64,000 bases of DNA, taken from NCBI GenBank assembly GCA_021810565.1, contig JAJZIM010000009.1:1-64000 (forward strand), in the 5' to 3' direction. Below, piece after piece: positions 1 to 8,938 of the stretch. This DNA comes from Bacillota bacterium (lineage in GTDB: Bacteria > Bacillota > Sulfobacillia > JAJZIM01). Position 1 is the stretch's first letter. Every line of letters begins with the position of its first letter. A model generated the notes under the pieces. That model did no database searches. It was not told the origin of the DNA and saw nothing but the letters and a program-made list of their open reading frames with translations. The position numbers and the translations under genes are program-made.

Positions 1-22
1 GCCGGTCCAGGACGAACACCAT
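1..22 (-). CDS. iscB: IscB RNA-guided nuclease, N-terminal start only (cut by window edge)
   Basis: Only seven codons and one extra base are visible, reading MVFVLDR on the minus strand. This is the conserved opening of IscB/RRXRR proteins, which normally continues into the PLMP motif. A strong ribosome site (GGAGGAGG, about 7 bases upstream) precedes the ATG. IscB is an RNA-guided, RuvC- and HNH-bearing DNA nuclease of IS200/IS605-like transposons, the family ancestral to Cas9. The call rests on the short N-terminus plus the IS-like hairpins and several hundred bases of non-coding DNA upstream, as expected for an omega-RNA. The remaining roughly 400 codons cannot be seen. Confidence 0.55.
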
Positions 23-29
23 TCGGAAC

Positions 30-340
30 GCCTCCTCCGCGCGAAAATGCCCTTACGGGCCTGGTGCCGGCTTTCCCCCCGCCTGCGGAGGAAAGCGCTC
101 TCCTCGACCAGGTTGGAGCCCGGCCGCGCTCATGGCCGCGATCCGTTCCGCCCTACCCCTGGGCTTCCGTGAACCGCGGCTTTTGTGGTCCGGGGCTGGA
201 GAGGCACCCCGGAGCGGGTCCTGGAACCTGGCTCCAACGTAGCGCGGTCATCGGCCGGCATGCCTCCCGCGCTGGGTCTGGTCAGCCGGGCATTCGGGAC
301 CTTGGTCCCTCATGCCCACGGCTTTAGCCGTGGGTGGCTG
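30..340 (-). ncRNA. Predicted IscB omega-RNA (HEARO RNA)
   Basis: About 300 bases without a credible gene lie directly 5' of iscB, where the HEARO/omega-RNA of IscB elements is encoded. The 5' part holds a 20-base perfect hairpin (315-334, CCCACGGC/GCCGTGGG arms) and a second one (296-309). In this family the guide is the host sequence just upstream of the left end, here the interrupted XRE/ImmA gene around 341-360. Exact RNA ends and fold were not computed. Confidence 0.5.
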
Positions 341-637
341 ACTGAAAGCCTGCCGCTTGTCTTCGGCCAGGCCTCGGAAATCCAGCGGCAGGTCCTCCTC
401 AGGCGGAACGTCCAGGAAGAAGTAGCCCACGGGGCATTCGTACACCGCGGCCAGGGTGTCCAGCGCGTCTATCCCCGGCTCCGTCTCGCCCCGCTCCCAC
501 CGCTCCACCTCCGGTGCCGATACGGCGGCATAGCCTTGGTCCGCTGCTCCCCGGACCAAGCGCACAGCTTCTTCCGGGCTAAGCCGCAACCGCTGCCTTG
601 CCCAACGCAGGATCAGCGGATTGACCCAACGCTCCAT
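341..637 (-). pseudogene. XRE/ImmA-type antitoxin-like gene, 3' part lost to IscB element insertion
   Basis: Starting at the ATG at 637 (SD AAGGGAG 7 bases upstream), about 99 codons encode a helix-turn-helix region followed by VGYFFLDVPPEE and then PLDFRGLAEDKRQ. This layout matches the N-terminal half of XRE-ImmA proteins such as the intact one at 58431-59576, which has GYLLLPEPPEE at the same place. The frame then enters the transposon hairpin and stops at 248. The metalloprotease-like half is missing from the window and may lie beyond the element. The gene is divergent from the MFS exporter. It is probably inactive unless the element excises. Confidence 0.6.
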
Positions 638-814
638 GCCCATTCTCCCTTCTCCGCCGGCCCGAGTCGCCCTGATCCGGTACCTATACATTCTTCTCCA
701 AATGGCCATTTTCCTCCCCGGCACCCGCCATCCCGTCCCTCCGGGTTCTCGAAAAGCAGGTCTTTCTTCCCCGCCCATAGAAGAGACATGGTTAATCGGA
801 GGGGGAGATGCCGG

Positions 815-2002
815 ATGAACCAACGGACGCGGCCCTTCTGGATCGTGGCCTTCATCGTCTGGATCACCATGGTGGGAGCCAACGTGCCCTCGCCCCTGTA
901 TGCCGTCTATGCCCAGCGTTGGCACTTCGGTCCCGCGCTGCTCTCCGGCATCTTCGCCATCTACGTCCTCTTCCTGGTGCCCTCCCTCCTGGTGTGGGGC
1001 CAGTGGTCCGACCTGCGGGGGCGCCGGTTCGCCATCGCCGTCGGCCTGGCGTGGGGTGGCGTCGGCTGCGTCCTCTTCCTGCTGGCCCACAGCCCCCTGA
1101 CCCTGCTTGCCGCCCGAGCCGCCCAAGGCCTGGCCGTGGGCACCCTCTCCGGCACCGCCACCGCCATGCTGACCGAGCTGGCCCCGGCGCGGCGCCTGGG
1201 GGCTCTGGCCGCCGGGCTCACCACCGCCGGCGGCACCGCCATGGGGCCGCTGTTGGCGGGAGTCCTGGCCCAGTACGCCCCGCTACCCCTGCGGCTGTCC
1301 TACGGCGTGGAGTTGGCCGCCTTGGCGGTGGCGGCCATGGGCCTCGCCCTCGTGCCGGAGACCCGGGCCCGCCAGAGCGGCCCCTTCCGCTGGCGAGCGC
1401 CGCAGGTGCCCCGCTGGATGCGGGCCATCTTCTGGCGCTCCGGCTGGTCTGCCCTGGTGGGCTGGTCCATCACCGCCCTCTTCATGGCCCTGGTCCCCAG
1501 CTACGTCGGCAACCTCTTGCACGTGGCCAACCTGGCCGTGGCGGGCGGGGTGGTGTTCCTCATGCTGGGCAGCGCCTCGGTCGCCCAACTGTCCCTGAAG
1601 GGCATCGCGCCGCGTCCCTCCATGCGCTGGGGCCTGGTGCTGCTCATCATCGGCCTGGGCCTTTTGCTGGCGGCGGTGCCGGCCCGCTCCCTCGCCCTGG
1701 CCCTGGCCAGCACCCTCGTGGCCGGTTGGGGGCAGGGCATGACCTTCCTGGGCAGCATGTCCGAGGTGACCCAATCCACCCCCGCCCCCGTCCGGGGCGG
1801 CGTGGTGTCCGGCTTCTACGTGGTGATCTACGCCGGGGTCGGCCTGTCCGTGCTGGGCGTGGGCGCCTTGGCCCAGCATGTCGGCCTGTACGACGCCATC
1901 TTCCTATTCACCGCCCTGATGACCCTTTCCGCCCTGGGCCTCCTGCTTTGGCTGCGCCGGGAGCTGTCGGTCCCCGAGGGGGCACCGGGCGGGACCGGCT
2001 AA
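815..2002 (+). CDS. MFS transporter (drug/metabolite efflux type)
   Basis: A 395-residue integral membrane protein with about 12 hydrophobic segments. It carries the MFS loop 2-3 signature as GQWSDLRGRRFAIAVG near residues 68-83 and a PETRAR-type end of TM6 halfway. The ATG at 815 is chosen because GGAGGGGGAG ends 7 bases upstream; a longer frame upstream has no such support and overlaps the divergent gene. The substrate cannot be read from sequence; efflux of a small molecule is the usual role. It converges on the helicase gene with only 12 bases between stop codons. Confidence 0.85.
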   Translation: MNQRTRPFWIVAFIVWITMVGANVPSPLYAVYAQRWHFGPALLSGIFAIYVLFLVPSLLVWGQWSDLRGRRFAIAVGLAWGGVGCVLFLLAHSPLTLLAARAAQGLAVGTLSGTATAMLTELAPARRLGALAAGLTTAGGTAMGPLLAGVLAQYAPLPLRLSYGVELAALAVAAMGLALVPETRARQSGPFRWRAPQVPRWMRAIFWRSGWSALVGWSITALFMALVPSYVGNLLHVANLAVAGGVVFLMLGSASVAQLSLKGIAPRPSMRWGLVLLIIGLGLLLAAVPARSLALALASTLVAGWGQGMTFLGSMSEVTQSTPAPVRGGVVSGFYVVIYAGVGLSVLGVGALAQHVGLYDAIFLFTALMTLSALGLLLWLRRELSVPEGAPGGTG

Positions 2003-2014
2003 AGGTTCCTCCCC

Positions 2015-4708
2015 CTATGCCGGCTCCCAGTCCTCGTCCCAGTCCTCCTCGTCCTCGTCATTCCACCGGCGGAATCGGTAGGACCGCCGGGCGCGGTAGC
2101 ATTCCTGGCAGATGCCGTAGGGGCTGGTGGGCGGCATGGGGGTACCGCACTCCCGGCAGCGGCCAAAGGCCATGCCCCGTTGCCGCAACGCCTCGTGGAT
2201 ACCTGCGGCGATGGCGTCGCGCCGACCACGGATAGCCTCCAGGTCCGGCAGCCGGCGGTACAGATCACGGCGCGCCAAGTACAGGCACAGCTCGTGCTCG
2301 TGCAAGGACCGCTCCGCCGCCAGAAGGTCGGCGTCGCTCCCGATGTCCTGGACGAAGGGCACGGGCGCCTTGAGCACGCTCTTGTAGCGCACGGCCTCCA
2401 TCCAGTATCCCAGGGTGTGCTCCGACACGGGGGCGGTGATCAGCCGAAAGGCGCGGCGCACTTCCGCCCGCTCCACGGCGGCGGGCAGACGGTCGGCCAG
2501 ACGCAGGAGGTTCTCCAGCTGCCCCGCCCCTATGCCCTCGGGCAGTTGCTCGGGCACCGTGGCCCGCCACGCCCGCAGCCGGGCGCCCAGGCGCCAGGGC
2601 GACCATGGTTCGAGGTCGGACAGCCTCGGCTGCCACATGCAGCGGTCCACCACGGCAGGCTCCTCGGCCGCGATGCGCCGGATGGCGCGGTAGACCCCGT
2701 TGCCCAAGGCGCCGAAGGTGCCCCCCGCCGCCAGTCCGTAACGGCCCGCGCGGCCGGCGATCTGGCGCACCTCTCCCGGCGTGAGGGGTCGCTTGCGCGT
2801 CCCGTCGAACTTCTCCGCCTCCGCGAAGTACACGTGCTCCAGCGGCAGGTTGAGCCCCATGCCGATGGCGTCGGTGGCCGCCACGTAGGCGGCCTCCCCC
2901 GAGCGCACCGCCTCCGTCTGGGCCCGGCGCACGTCCGGCGGCAGTGCCCCGTAGATCACCGCGCAGGCGGCGCCGGGATGCGCCGCCTCGATGGCCGCCT
3001 TCCACCGCAGCACACCGGTGCGGGAAAAGGCCACCACCGCGGACCCGGGCGGCAGCCGCTTCGGGGATACGGGGCCGTCCTCCAGGACCAGGGGGACCAG
3101 GCGTTCGTGCCGGACGACCTCCACGGCGTCTCCCCAGGCCGTGAGCAACTCCCGCAGGAAATCGGCCGCCTCCGGGGCGCAGCAGACCTCCAGGGCCACC
3201 GTGTCGGTGAGGGCCAGTGCCCGCGTCCAGGCCCAGCCACGCTCGGGATCGCCCACCAGCTGCGCCTCGTCCACCACCACCACGTCGTAGGCGGCCTGCG
3301 GCAGCATCTCGATGGTCGCCGCCACGACGCGGGCACCGCTCCCGGCGAATGACTCCTCCCCCGTGAGCAGGCTGGTGGGAACTCCGGCCGCGTTGAGCCG
3401 CTCGTAGGCCTCCCAGGCCAGCAGGCGTAACGGCGCCAGATACGCTCCGGCCTCGGCCAGTACCAGGCCGGCCAGGGCGGCGTGGGTCTTGCCGGAGTTG
3501 GTAGGACCCACATGCAAGGTCACCCGGCGACAGCGCGGCGGTCGGAGGCGCACCGGCCCCGGGGCGGCCCGGGGTGACACCAGGAGTCGGGGGCTGTCCG
3601 GCTGCAGTTCCGCCGCTCGGTACAGACGTGGATACCGGTGGTAGAAGCGGTACCCGCTGTATACCTGCTGCACGGCCACGGGCAGGGCGCCCGGGGGCGC
3701 CCGATGCAGCCCCGCCTCCCCCAGGGTGTAAAGCCCGTGGGTTTCCGGCCCGGCGTCCTCAGCGAAGATCGGCAGCTCCCCGGGCCGTGCGTAGAAGCCC
3801 CGCCGCGGCGGTTCGCCTTCCAGGCCCAGCTCCCGCCAAGCCTGCCGCACGAGCTGGGGGGTGGTCCCTCTCCGGCTCAGGAAACGCACCCAAGCGGCCT
3901 CCTCGGCCAGCTCCCTGCCCTTGGCCGCCGCCTGGGCCGATCCCCACCGCCGGCCCCGGCCCTCGGCCTGGGTCCATTGCTCCAGGCCAGCCCGCCCGGC
4001 CCACTCAAACACCAGGTCCCGCTCTCGGGTGCTGACCGCCTGGGCGGCCGCGAAAAGCTGCGTCTGGGGCACCCCGTCCCCCGCCAGCCAGTCGGGCAGG
4101 TACGCGGACAGACGCTCCTCCAGCGTCTCCACCCACCGCCGGCGCGCCGCCTCCCGCCCGGCGAGGGCCGCGGGAGTCACCAGGGCGGCACCCTCCTGGT
4201 CCTGGGCAGCGTACCCCGCCCTGACCAGCGCCTGGCGCAGCTCGGCCACCACGCTGGCGCGGGGGGTGTCGTCGCCCGGAGCGGGGGGCACGGCGCGCAG
4301 CACTTCCTCCAAGGAGATCTCCCCCTCGGAATTGACCGCCCCCGGGAGGCCCTCCCCGAAGCGCCGGACCAACTCCTCCACACGAGTGCGCAGCCGCTCC
4401 CGCCGCGCTTCCCCGCGGCGCAGCCGTTCCCGGTGTTTTGCCTCGCGGCGCTGGCGTTGGCCCCGCTTTTGCTCACCGTGCCCGGACCCAGCGTCTGGCG
4501 ACCGCCACCCACCGCTTGCCAGGTGGGCGACGGCCGGCTGCTCGGCGCACCAACGGTCCCACGCGCTTTGGCAGATGGCCGGGTCCCATTCCGCGGGATG
4601 CCCCGGCAACTGCGCCAACAGCGCCGCCGGGTCGGGCACCTCCTCCGAAGGGCCGCACCGCAAAAGCTCGAGCAGCGCGTCCGCCAAGCGTCGCTTCTGG
4701 GCGGTCAT
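2015..4708 (-). CDS. SUV3-like DExH RNA helicase with long N-terminal extension and C-terminal zinc ribbon
   Basis: An 897-residue protein. The helicase core starts near residue 397 with GPTNSGKT, the Walker A form characteristic of SUV3 (mitochondrial degradosome) helicases. DEAQ follows near 478 and QIAGRAGR (motif VI) near 647. The C-terminal region has a SUV3-type helical tail and then two CxxC pairs (CRECG, CQECY) before an acidic tail. The first roughly 350 residues, charged and Arg/Glu-rich, match nothing I recognise. The ATG has SD GAGGTG. The likely role is ATP-driven RNA unwinding in RNA turnover, probably with a nuclease encoded elsewhere. No exonuclease gene is adjacent. Confidence 0.8.
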   Translation of the reverse strand: MTAQKRRLADALLELLRCGPSEEVPDPAALLAQLPGHPAEWDPAICQSAWDRWCAEQPAVAHLASGGWRSPDAGSGHGEQKRGQRQRREAKHRERLRRGEARRERLRTRVEELVRRFGEGLPGAVNSEGEISLEEVLRAVPPAPGDDTPRASVVAELRQALVRAGYAAQDQEGAALVTPAALAGREAARRRWVETLEERLSAYLPDWLAGDGVPQTQLFAAAQAVSTRERDLVFEWAGRAGLEQWTQAEGRGRRWGSAQAAAKGRELAEEAAWVRFLSRRGTTPQLVRQAWRELGLEGEPPRRGFYARPGELPIFAEDAGPETHGLYTLGEAGLHRAPPGALPVAVQQVYSGYRFYHRYPRLYRAAELQPDSPRLLVSPRAAPGPVRLRPPRCRRVTLHVGPTNSGKTHAALAGLVLAEAGAYLAPLRLLAWEAYERLNAAGVPTSLLTGEESFAGSGARVVAATIEMLPQAAYDVVVVDEAQLVGDPERGWAWTRALALTDTVALEVCCAPEAADFLRELLTAWGDAVEVVRHERLVPLVLEDGPVSPKRLPPGSAVVAFSRTGVLRWKAAIEAAHPGAACAVIYGALPPDVRRAQTEAVRSGEAAYVAATDAIGMGLNLPLEHVYFAEAEKFDGTRKRPLTPGEVRQIAGRAGRYGLAAGGTFGALGNGVYRAIRRIAAEEPAVVDRCMWQPRLSDLEPWSPWRLGARLRAWRATVPEQLPEGIGAGQLENLLRLADRLPAAVERAEVRRAFRLITAPVSEHTLGYWMEAVRYKSVLKAPVPFVQDIGSDADLLAAERSLHEHELCLYLARRDLYRRLPDLEAIRGRRDAIAAGIHEALRQRGMAFGRCRECGTPMPPTSPYGICQECYRARRSYRFRRWNDEDEEDWDEDWEPA

Positions 4709-4860
4709 GGCAGCACCTCGCTTCCTCGCAGGCGGCCTGCGCTGGGGCGGACCCTCCCGGATCCCGCGCCCGCCCGCCTTATGCTGCCATCCTAGCGCCT
4801 GCCCCCTCCAAGATCAAGCAAAATCTGCCGTCGATCGGCGTCGGATCCCGCCCCTACCCC

Positions 4861-5898
4861 TCAGGGAGCCGCTTTGCCATCCTCCGGCCGCCGGGCGTCC
4901 GCCTCCCGGGCCGGGGGCATCCCCGCCTCGGCCAGCATGGCCAGCTGCCAGGCCGCCACGTCGGGCAGCCGCCGCAGGGCCCGGGCCAGCTCCCTGCCCC
5001 GCACCAGGCCCACCGGCGCGAAGGAGCGCGTCGGCGTGTCGGGAAGCGCCTTCCTACAGGTCAGCCGGCAGGCATAGGCCGCCACGGGGCGCAGCTCCGC
5101 CCGGGAGGAGGTGACCCCCTGGAGGACTAGCTCGGCACCCTCGGCCGCATCGCCCAGGGCGTGGCGCAGGAGTCGCCTGGCCGCCGCCTGAAAGGGATCG
5201 GGCCCCTCCTCCAGATCCCGGGCCAGCACCGGACCCGCCGCCGAGCTCTGCCACCAAGCCCCGGTCTCGTCCCGCACGCGGCCCAAAACGGCCCGGGGCG
5301 GCTCCCCCGGCAACACGGCCAGCACGCTCACCGCGGCCACGTTGGCCAGCCTCCGGTTGGCCAAGAGCTCCCGCACGTTGCGGGGGCGCACCCCCCCCAC
5401 CCTTCCCGCCGCCGCCACCCGGGAAAGGGCGCCGTGCACCACCAGCCAGCCCCGCAGCGCCCTCCCCAGGGCACCGGGACTCCAGATGGCCCGGGCGGCG
5501 CCGGAGAAGGCCGCCACGTTGGTGGCCAGGTGAGCCGTGAGCCCCACGGCGGACACCTCCACCCGCGGCTCCAGCCGGTCCAGGCGCACGCAGCGCATCC
5601 CGCGTGGCAGGCCCTTGCCCGACAGCCCCGCCACGAAGGAGGCCAGGGCCACCAACTCGTGCCCCTCCACCGGGGACACGAAGAGGGATGGCTGGTTCAC
5701 CTTGGCCGGGGCCAGCGACCCTCCCGCGGGATGCACCGGCGGCAGCACCCGGCGCCGGGGATCCAGCCGCCGCCAAAACACCAGGGGCGGGCCGGAGAAG
5801 CGCGCCGCGGTCCAGACGGCCGCCAAGACGAAGATGACCCCAAGGGTGACCAGATTCCCCAGGGCGTTCTCCAGCACCGCCTTCCAGAACCCGGTCAA
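4861..5898 (-). CDS. Hypothetical membrane-anchored protein
   Basis: 345 residues with one N-terminal membrane segment (about residues 15-33, LVTLGVIFVLAAVW) and a large soluble remainder. The start is TTG at 5898, supported by SD GGAGGG 6 bases upstream. No catalytic motif is recognised. Residues about 225-310 have an alternating pattern faintly like a Nudix fold, but no Nudix box is present, so no function is proposed. It lies 55 bases downstream of ubiD on the same strand and may be its operon partner. The 152 bases between this gene's end and the upstream helicase gene show nothing. Confidence 0.6.
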   Translation of the reverse strand: MTGFWKAVLENALGNLVTLGVIFVLAAVWTAARFSGPPLVFWRRLDPRRRVLPPVHPAGGSLAPAKVNQPSLFVSPVEGHELVALASFVAGLSGKGLPRGMRCVRLDRLEPRVEVSAVGLTAHLATNVAAFSGAARAIWSPGALGRALRGWLVVHGALSRVAAAGRVGGVRPRNVRELLANRRLANVAAVSVLAVLPGEPPRAVLGRVRDETGAWWQSSAAGPVLARDLEEGPDPFQAAARRLLRHALGDAAEGAELVLQGVTSSRAELRPVAAYACRLTCRKALPDTPTRSFAPVGLVRGRELARALRRLPDVAAWQLAMLAEAGMPPAREADARRPEDGKAAP

Positions 5899-5953
5899 GG
5901 CCAGCCCTCCCCACCCAAGCGGGCCGCGCCGCTTGGCCCGGCCCTCCCTCAGC

Positions 5954-7408
5954 TCACGGACGTCGGTCGTCGGGCCCCAAGCCGTACTCGCTCCAGCGTC
6001 TGGTGACCTGCTCCACCACCTCGGGGCTCATCCGGATCTCCTCCGGCCAGGAGCGGGGATGCCCCTCGGACGCCAGCTTCCGCGTGGCGTCCACCCCCAC
6101 CTTGGAGCCGAAGTAGGGATGGGGGGAGGCGTGCTCCAGGGCGTCCACCGGGCCGTGGGCGAATTCCAGGTCGCGCTCAGGGTCGATGTTGGCCAGGGCC
6201 TTCCACAACACCTGGTTGGCGTCGTGCACCTCCACGTCCTCGTCCAGCACCACGATGACCTTGGCCAGCATCATCAGGCCCAGCCCCCACAGGGCGTGCA
6301 TCACCTTGCGGGCCTGGCCCGGGTAGCGCTTCCTGATGGACACCAGCACCAGGTTGTGGAAGGCGCCGGCGGCGGGCATGTGCATGTCCACCACCTCCGG
6401 CAGCTGCATGCGCACCAGCGGCAGGAACAGCCGCTCGGTGGCCAGGCCCAAAAAGGCGTCCTCCATGGGCGGCGGCCCCACCACCGTGGCCGGATACCAC
6501 GGCTCGCGCCGCCGAGTGACGCAGGTGACGTGGAACACCGGAAACTCCTCCGCCGGGGAGTAGAAGCCGGTGTGGTCCCCGAAGGGTCCCTCCACCCGGC
6601 GCTCCGCCGCGTCCACCCAGCCCTCCAGCACGAAGTCGGCGTGGGCGGGCACCTCCAGGTCCACCGTGCGGCAGCGCACCAGCTCCACCGGGGCGCGGCG
6701 CACGAATCCCGCGAACACGTATTCGTCCATCCAGGCCGGCAGGGGCGCCGTCGCGGCATAGATGGTAGCCGGATCGCCCCCCAGGGCCACCGCCGCCTCC
6801 AGCTTGCCCCCGCTTCGCCGCAGGTGCTCCGCCGCGTCCTTGTGCATATGCCAGTGCATGCCCGTGGTGCGCCGGTTGTAGACCTGCAGCCGGTACATCC
6901 CCAGGTTGCGCCGGCCGGTTAGGGGATCCCGGGTGGCCACCAGGGGCAGGGTGACGAAGCGGCCCGCGTCGGCGGGCCAGCATTTCAGCACCGGCAGGGC
7001 GGTGAGGTCCGGATCCTCCTCCACCACCTCCTGAACCGGGGCGCTCTTCACGACCTTGGGGAAGAAGGAGGCCAGCTGCGCCAACTTGGGCAGGGCCTTG
7101 AGCTTGTCCAAGAGGCCCGCCGGCGGCTCCGGCGGCTGGGCCATCCGGGCCAACTCCTCCCCCAGACCCGTCAGATCCTGGGTCCCCAGGGCCAGCTCGA
7201 TGCGCTCGGGGGAGCCGAAGGCGTTGATCAGCACCGGGTAGGCCGAGCCGCGCACCCGCTCGAAGAGCAGCGCCGGCCCCTGCCGCTTCATCACCCGGTC
7301 GGCAATCTCGGTGATCTCCAGCTCGGGGTCCACCTCGACCCCGATGCGGCGCAAGAGGCCCCGCCGCTCCAGCTCGGCGGCGAACTCGTGCAGGTCCCGG
7401 AAGGCCAT
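5954..7408 (-). CDS. UbiD-family prenylated-FMN decarboxylase
   Basis: 484 residues, the usual length for UbiD proteins, which decarboxylate (or carboxylate) aromatic or alpha,beta-unsaturated acids using prenylated FMN made by a UbiX partner. Family features visible are the N-terminal FRDL..F...LE..G.L motif, the cofactor-binding stretch GMYRLQVYNRRTTGMHWH near residues 170-187, and EGPFGDHTGFYS near 274. The ATG overlaps the MOSC stop by one base (TGATG), so translation is coupled. No ubiX, ubiquinone or menaquinone genes are in the window, so the substrate is unknown. Confidence 0.88.
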   Translation of the reverse strand: MAFRDLHEFAAELERRGLLRRIGVEVDPELEITEIADRVMKRQGPALLFERVRGSAYPVLINAFGSPERIELALGTQDLTGLGEELARMAQPPEPPAGLLDKLKALPKLAQLASFFPKVVKSAPVQEVVEEDPDLTALPVLKCWPADAGRFVTLPLVATRDPLTGRRNLGMYRLQVYNRRTTGMHWHMHKDAAEHLRRSGGKLEAAVALGGDPATIYAATAPLPAWMDEYVFAGFVRRAPVELVRCRTVDLEVPAHADFVLEGWVDAAERRVEGPFGDHTGFYSPAEEFPVFHVTCVTRRREPWYPATVVGPPPMEDAFLGLATERLFLPLVRMQLPEVVDMHMPAAGAFHNLVLVSIRKRYPGQARKVMHALWGLGLMMLAKVIVVLDEDVEVHDANQVLWKALANIDPERDLEFAHGPVDALEHASPHPYFGSKVGVDATRKLASEGHPRSWPEEIRMSPEVVEQVTRRWSEYGLGPDDRRP

Positions 7409-7854
7409 CAGGCGGTGGCCTCGCGGGACTCCACGCTGACGGTGGCGCCGGGACGCACCGTCCCGCCCTCCAGCACCCGGACAAAGATGCCCTCCCGGGG
7501 CATGACGCAGTCCCCCGCCTGGTAGTAGATGGCGCAGCGGTCGTGGCAGACCTTGCCGATCTGGGTGACCTCCAGCAGGGCCTCCCCCACCCGCAGCCGG
7601 GTGCCCACGGGCAGGGTGAAAAGCTCGATCCCCTCGGTGGTGAGGTTCTCGGCGAAATCCCCGGGTCCCACGTCCAGGCCCGCCTCGCGCATCTTCTCGA
7701 TGCTCTCCTGGGCCAAAAGGCTCACCTGCCGGTGCCAGGATCCCGCGTGGGCGTCCCCCTCCAGGCCGTGGCCCCCCCGCAGCACTCCCTGCGCCACCGG
7801 CTTTTTCCGCTCCCCCTTGCGCTCGCTGACACAGACCGCAACCACCGTGGCCAA
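7408..7854 (-). CDS. MOSC domain protein
   Basis: A MOSC (molybdenum cofactor sulfurase C-terminal) domain of about 148 residues. It contains GLEGDAHAG, the FAENLTTEG motif and a conserved cysteine region HDRCAIYYQAGDCVMP. Stand-alone MOSC proteins are thought to handle sulfur or oxo chemistry linked to molybdenum cofactor. TTG at 7854 is preferred because GGAGG sits 8 bases upstream; a GTG at 7905 would add 17 residues without family support. It is translationally coupled to ubiD. The 146 bases up to the divergent aminotransferase gene must hold both promoters. Confidence 0.8.
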   Translation of the reverse strand: MATVVAVCVSERKGERKKPVAQGVLRGGHGLEGDAHAGSWHRQVSLLAQESIEKMREAGLDVGPGDFAENLTTEGIELFTLPVGTRLRVGEALLEVTQIGKVCHDRCAIYYQAGDCVMPREGIFVRVLEGGTVRPGATVSVESREATA

Positions 7855-8000
7855 ACTTTCCGCCTCCTTCGGCCCCAGCTTAGCACAACCGCTGCTGGCT
7901 GTCACCGGGGCGGCCCCGCCCGCCGGCCGCCGAAATCCGGTCAGATCCCGGCAGGTTTTCCGCCCGCAGATTGCGAAATATATCCCCTCAGGAAGGGAGC

Positions 8001-8843
8001 GTGGACGCCTTGCAGGTGTACCTGAACGGCGAGTATCCGGAGCTGACCGAGGCCTGCGTCTCCGTGGAGGATCGCGGCTTCCTGTTCGCCGACGGTATCT
8101 ACGAAGTGGTGCGCTGCTACGCCGGCCGCTTCTTCGAGCTGGACCGCCACCTGGCCCGCCTGGAGCGCAGCGCCCGGGAGATCCGCCTGGGCCTTCCCCT
8201 GAGCCGGGACGAGCTGCGGCTGGTGGCGCAGGAGCTCCTGCGGCGCACCGGTCTGCTCGACTGCTCCTTGTACCTCCAGGCGACCCGGGGCGTGGCGCCC
8301 CGCAACCACGCCTTCCCGGTGGGGGTCACCCCCACCTTGTTCGCCATGCTCCAGCCCGCCCCGTCCCCCGACCCCGCCCTGGCGGAGCGGGGGGGAGCGG
8401 CCGTCACCGTCCCGGACGAACGGTGGGGTAGGTGCGACATCAAGGCGGTGGGCCTTTTGCCCAACATCCTGGCCAAACAGAAGGCGGTGGAGGCCGGCGC
8501 CCAGGAGGCGATCTTCATCCGGGACGGTCTGGTGACCGAGGGCAGCGCCAGCAACGTGTTCGCCGTGCTGGACGGCGTGCTTTGGACCCACCCCCAGGAC
8601 CGGCGCATTCTCGGCGGCATCACCCGGGAGGTCACCTTGGAGCTGGCCCGGGAGCAGGGCGTCCCGGTGCGGGAGGAGGCCATCACCCAGAACATGCTGT
8701 GGCAGGCCCAGGAGCTTTTCTGCACCGGCACCGTGGCCGAGTTTCTACCCGTGGTGCGCCTGGACGGTCAGCCGGTGGGGGACGGCCGGCCGGGACCCGT
8801 CTGCCGCCGCCTGGCGGCGGCCTTCGCCGCGCGCCACGGCTGA
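8001..8843 (+). CDS. dat: D-alanine/D-amino-acid aminotransferase
   Basis: A 280-residue fold-type IV PLP enzyme. The block RCDIKAVGLLPNILAKQKA carries the PLP lysine in DIK, and EGSASNVFAV with TEG follows, as in Bacillus D-amino-acid transaminases. It interconverts D-alanine and 2-oxoacids with D-glutamate, feeding peptidoglycan and spore cortex precursors. The GTG start at 8001 follows GGAAGGGAG closely; TTG at 8010 is an alternative. Branched-chain aminotransferases share the fold, but the RCDIK and LLPNILAK signature and short length favour D-amino acids. Confidence 0.85.
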   Translation: MDALQVYLNGEYPELTEACVSVEDRGFLFADGIYEVVRCYAGRFFELDRHLARLERSAREIRLGLPLSRDELRLVAQELLRRTGLLDCSLYLQATRGVAPRNHAFPVGVTPTLFAMLQPAPSPDPALAERGGAAVTVPDERWGRCDIKAVGLLPNILAKQKAVEAGAQEAIFIRDGLVTEGSASNVFAVLDGVLWTHPQDRRILGGITREVTLELAREQGVPVREEAITQNMLWQAQELFCTGTVAEFLPVVRLDGQPVGDGRPGPVCRRLAAAFAARHG

Positions 8844-8858
8844 TTGCCACATCTTGGC

Positions 8859-8887
8859 TTGACAGATGCGGGGTAAGTGTCTATGCT
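8859..8887 (+). promoter_or_regulatory. Sigma-A promoter of the CmtR-like regulator
   Basis: TTGACA at 8859-8864 and TATGCT at 8882-8887 are separated by exactly 17 bases, near consensus for sigma-A. Transcription would begin near 8894, giving a leader of about 30 bases before the SD. The regulator may bind here itself, as ArsR repressors usually autoregulate. Confidence 0.75.
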
Positions 8888-8938
8888 GAAAGCAAAATAT
8901 TATTGTTCGGAGATTGTGACAAAGAGGAGGGAGTTCAT

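Larger units (their letters stand above)
1..340 (-). mobile_element. Left-end part of an IscB-carrying IS200/IS605-superfamily element
   Basis: This stretch holds the left end, the omega-RNA region and the first codons of iscB, all read on the minus strand; the rest lies outside the window. The junction with host DNA is placed near 340, where an interrupted host reading frame meets a perfect hairpin (positions 315-334) typical of IS200/IS605 ends. A second hairpin with arms GGGACC/GGTCCC lies at 296-309. The exact cleavage point is not resolved. Confidence 0.6.

Noticed and set aside
5300-5480. Nudix hydrolase domain in the unknown membrane protein
   Set aside because: The fold pattern is faint and the Gx5Ex7REUxEExGU box is absent.
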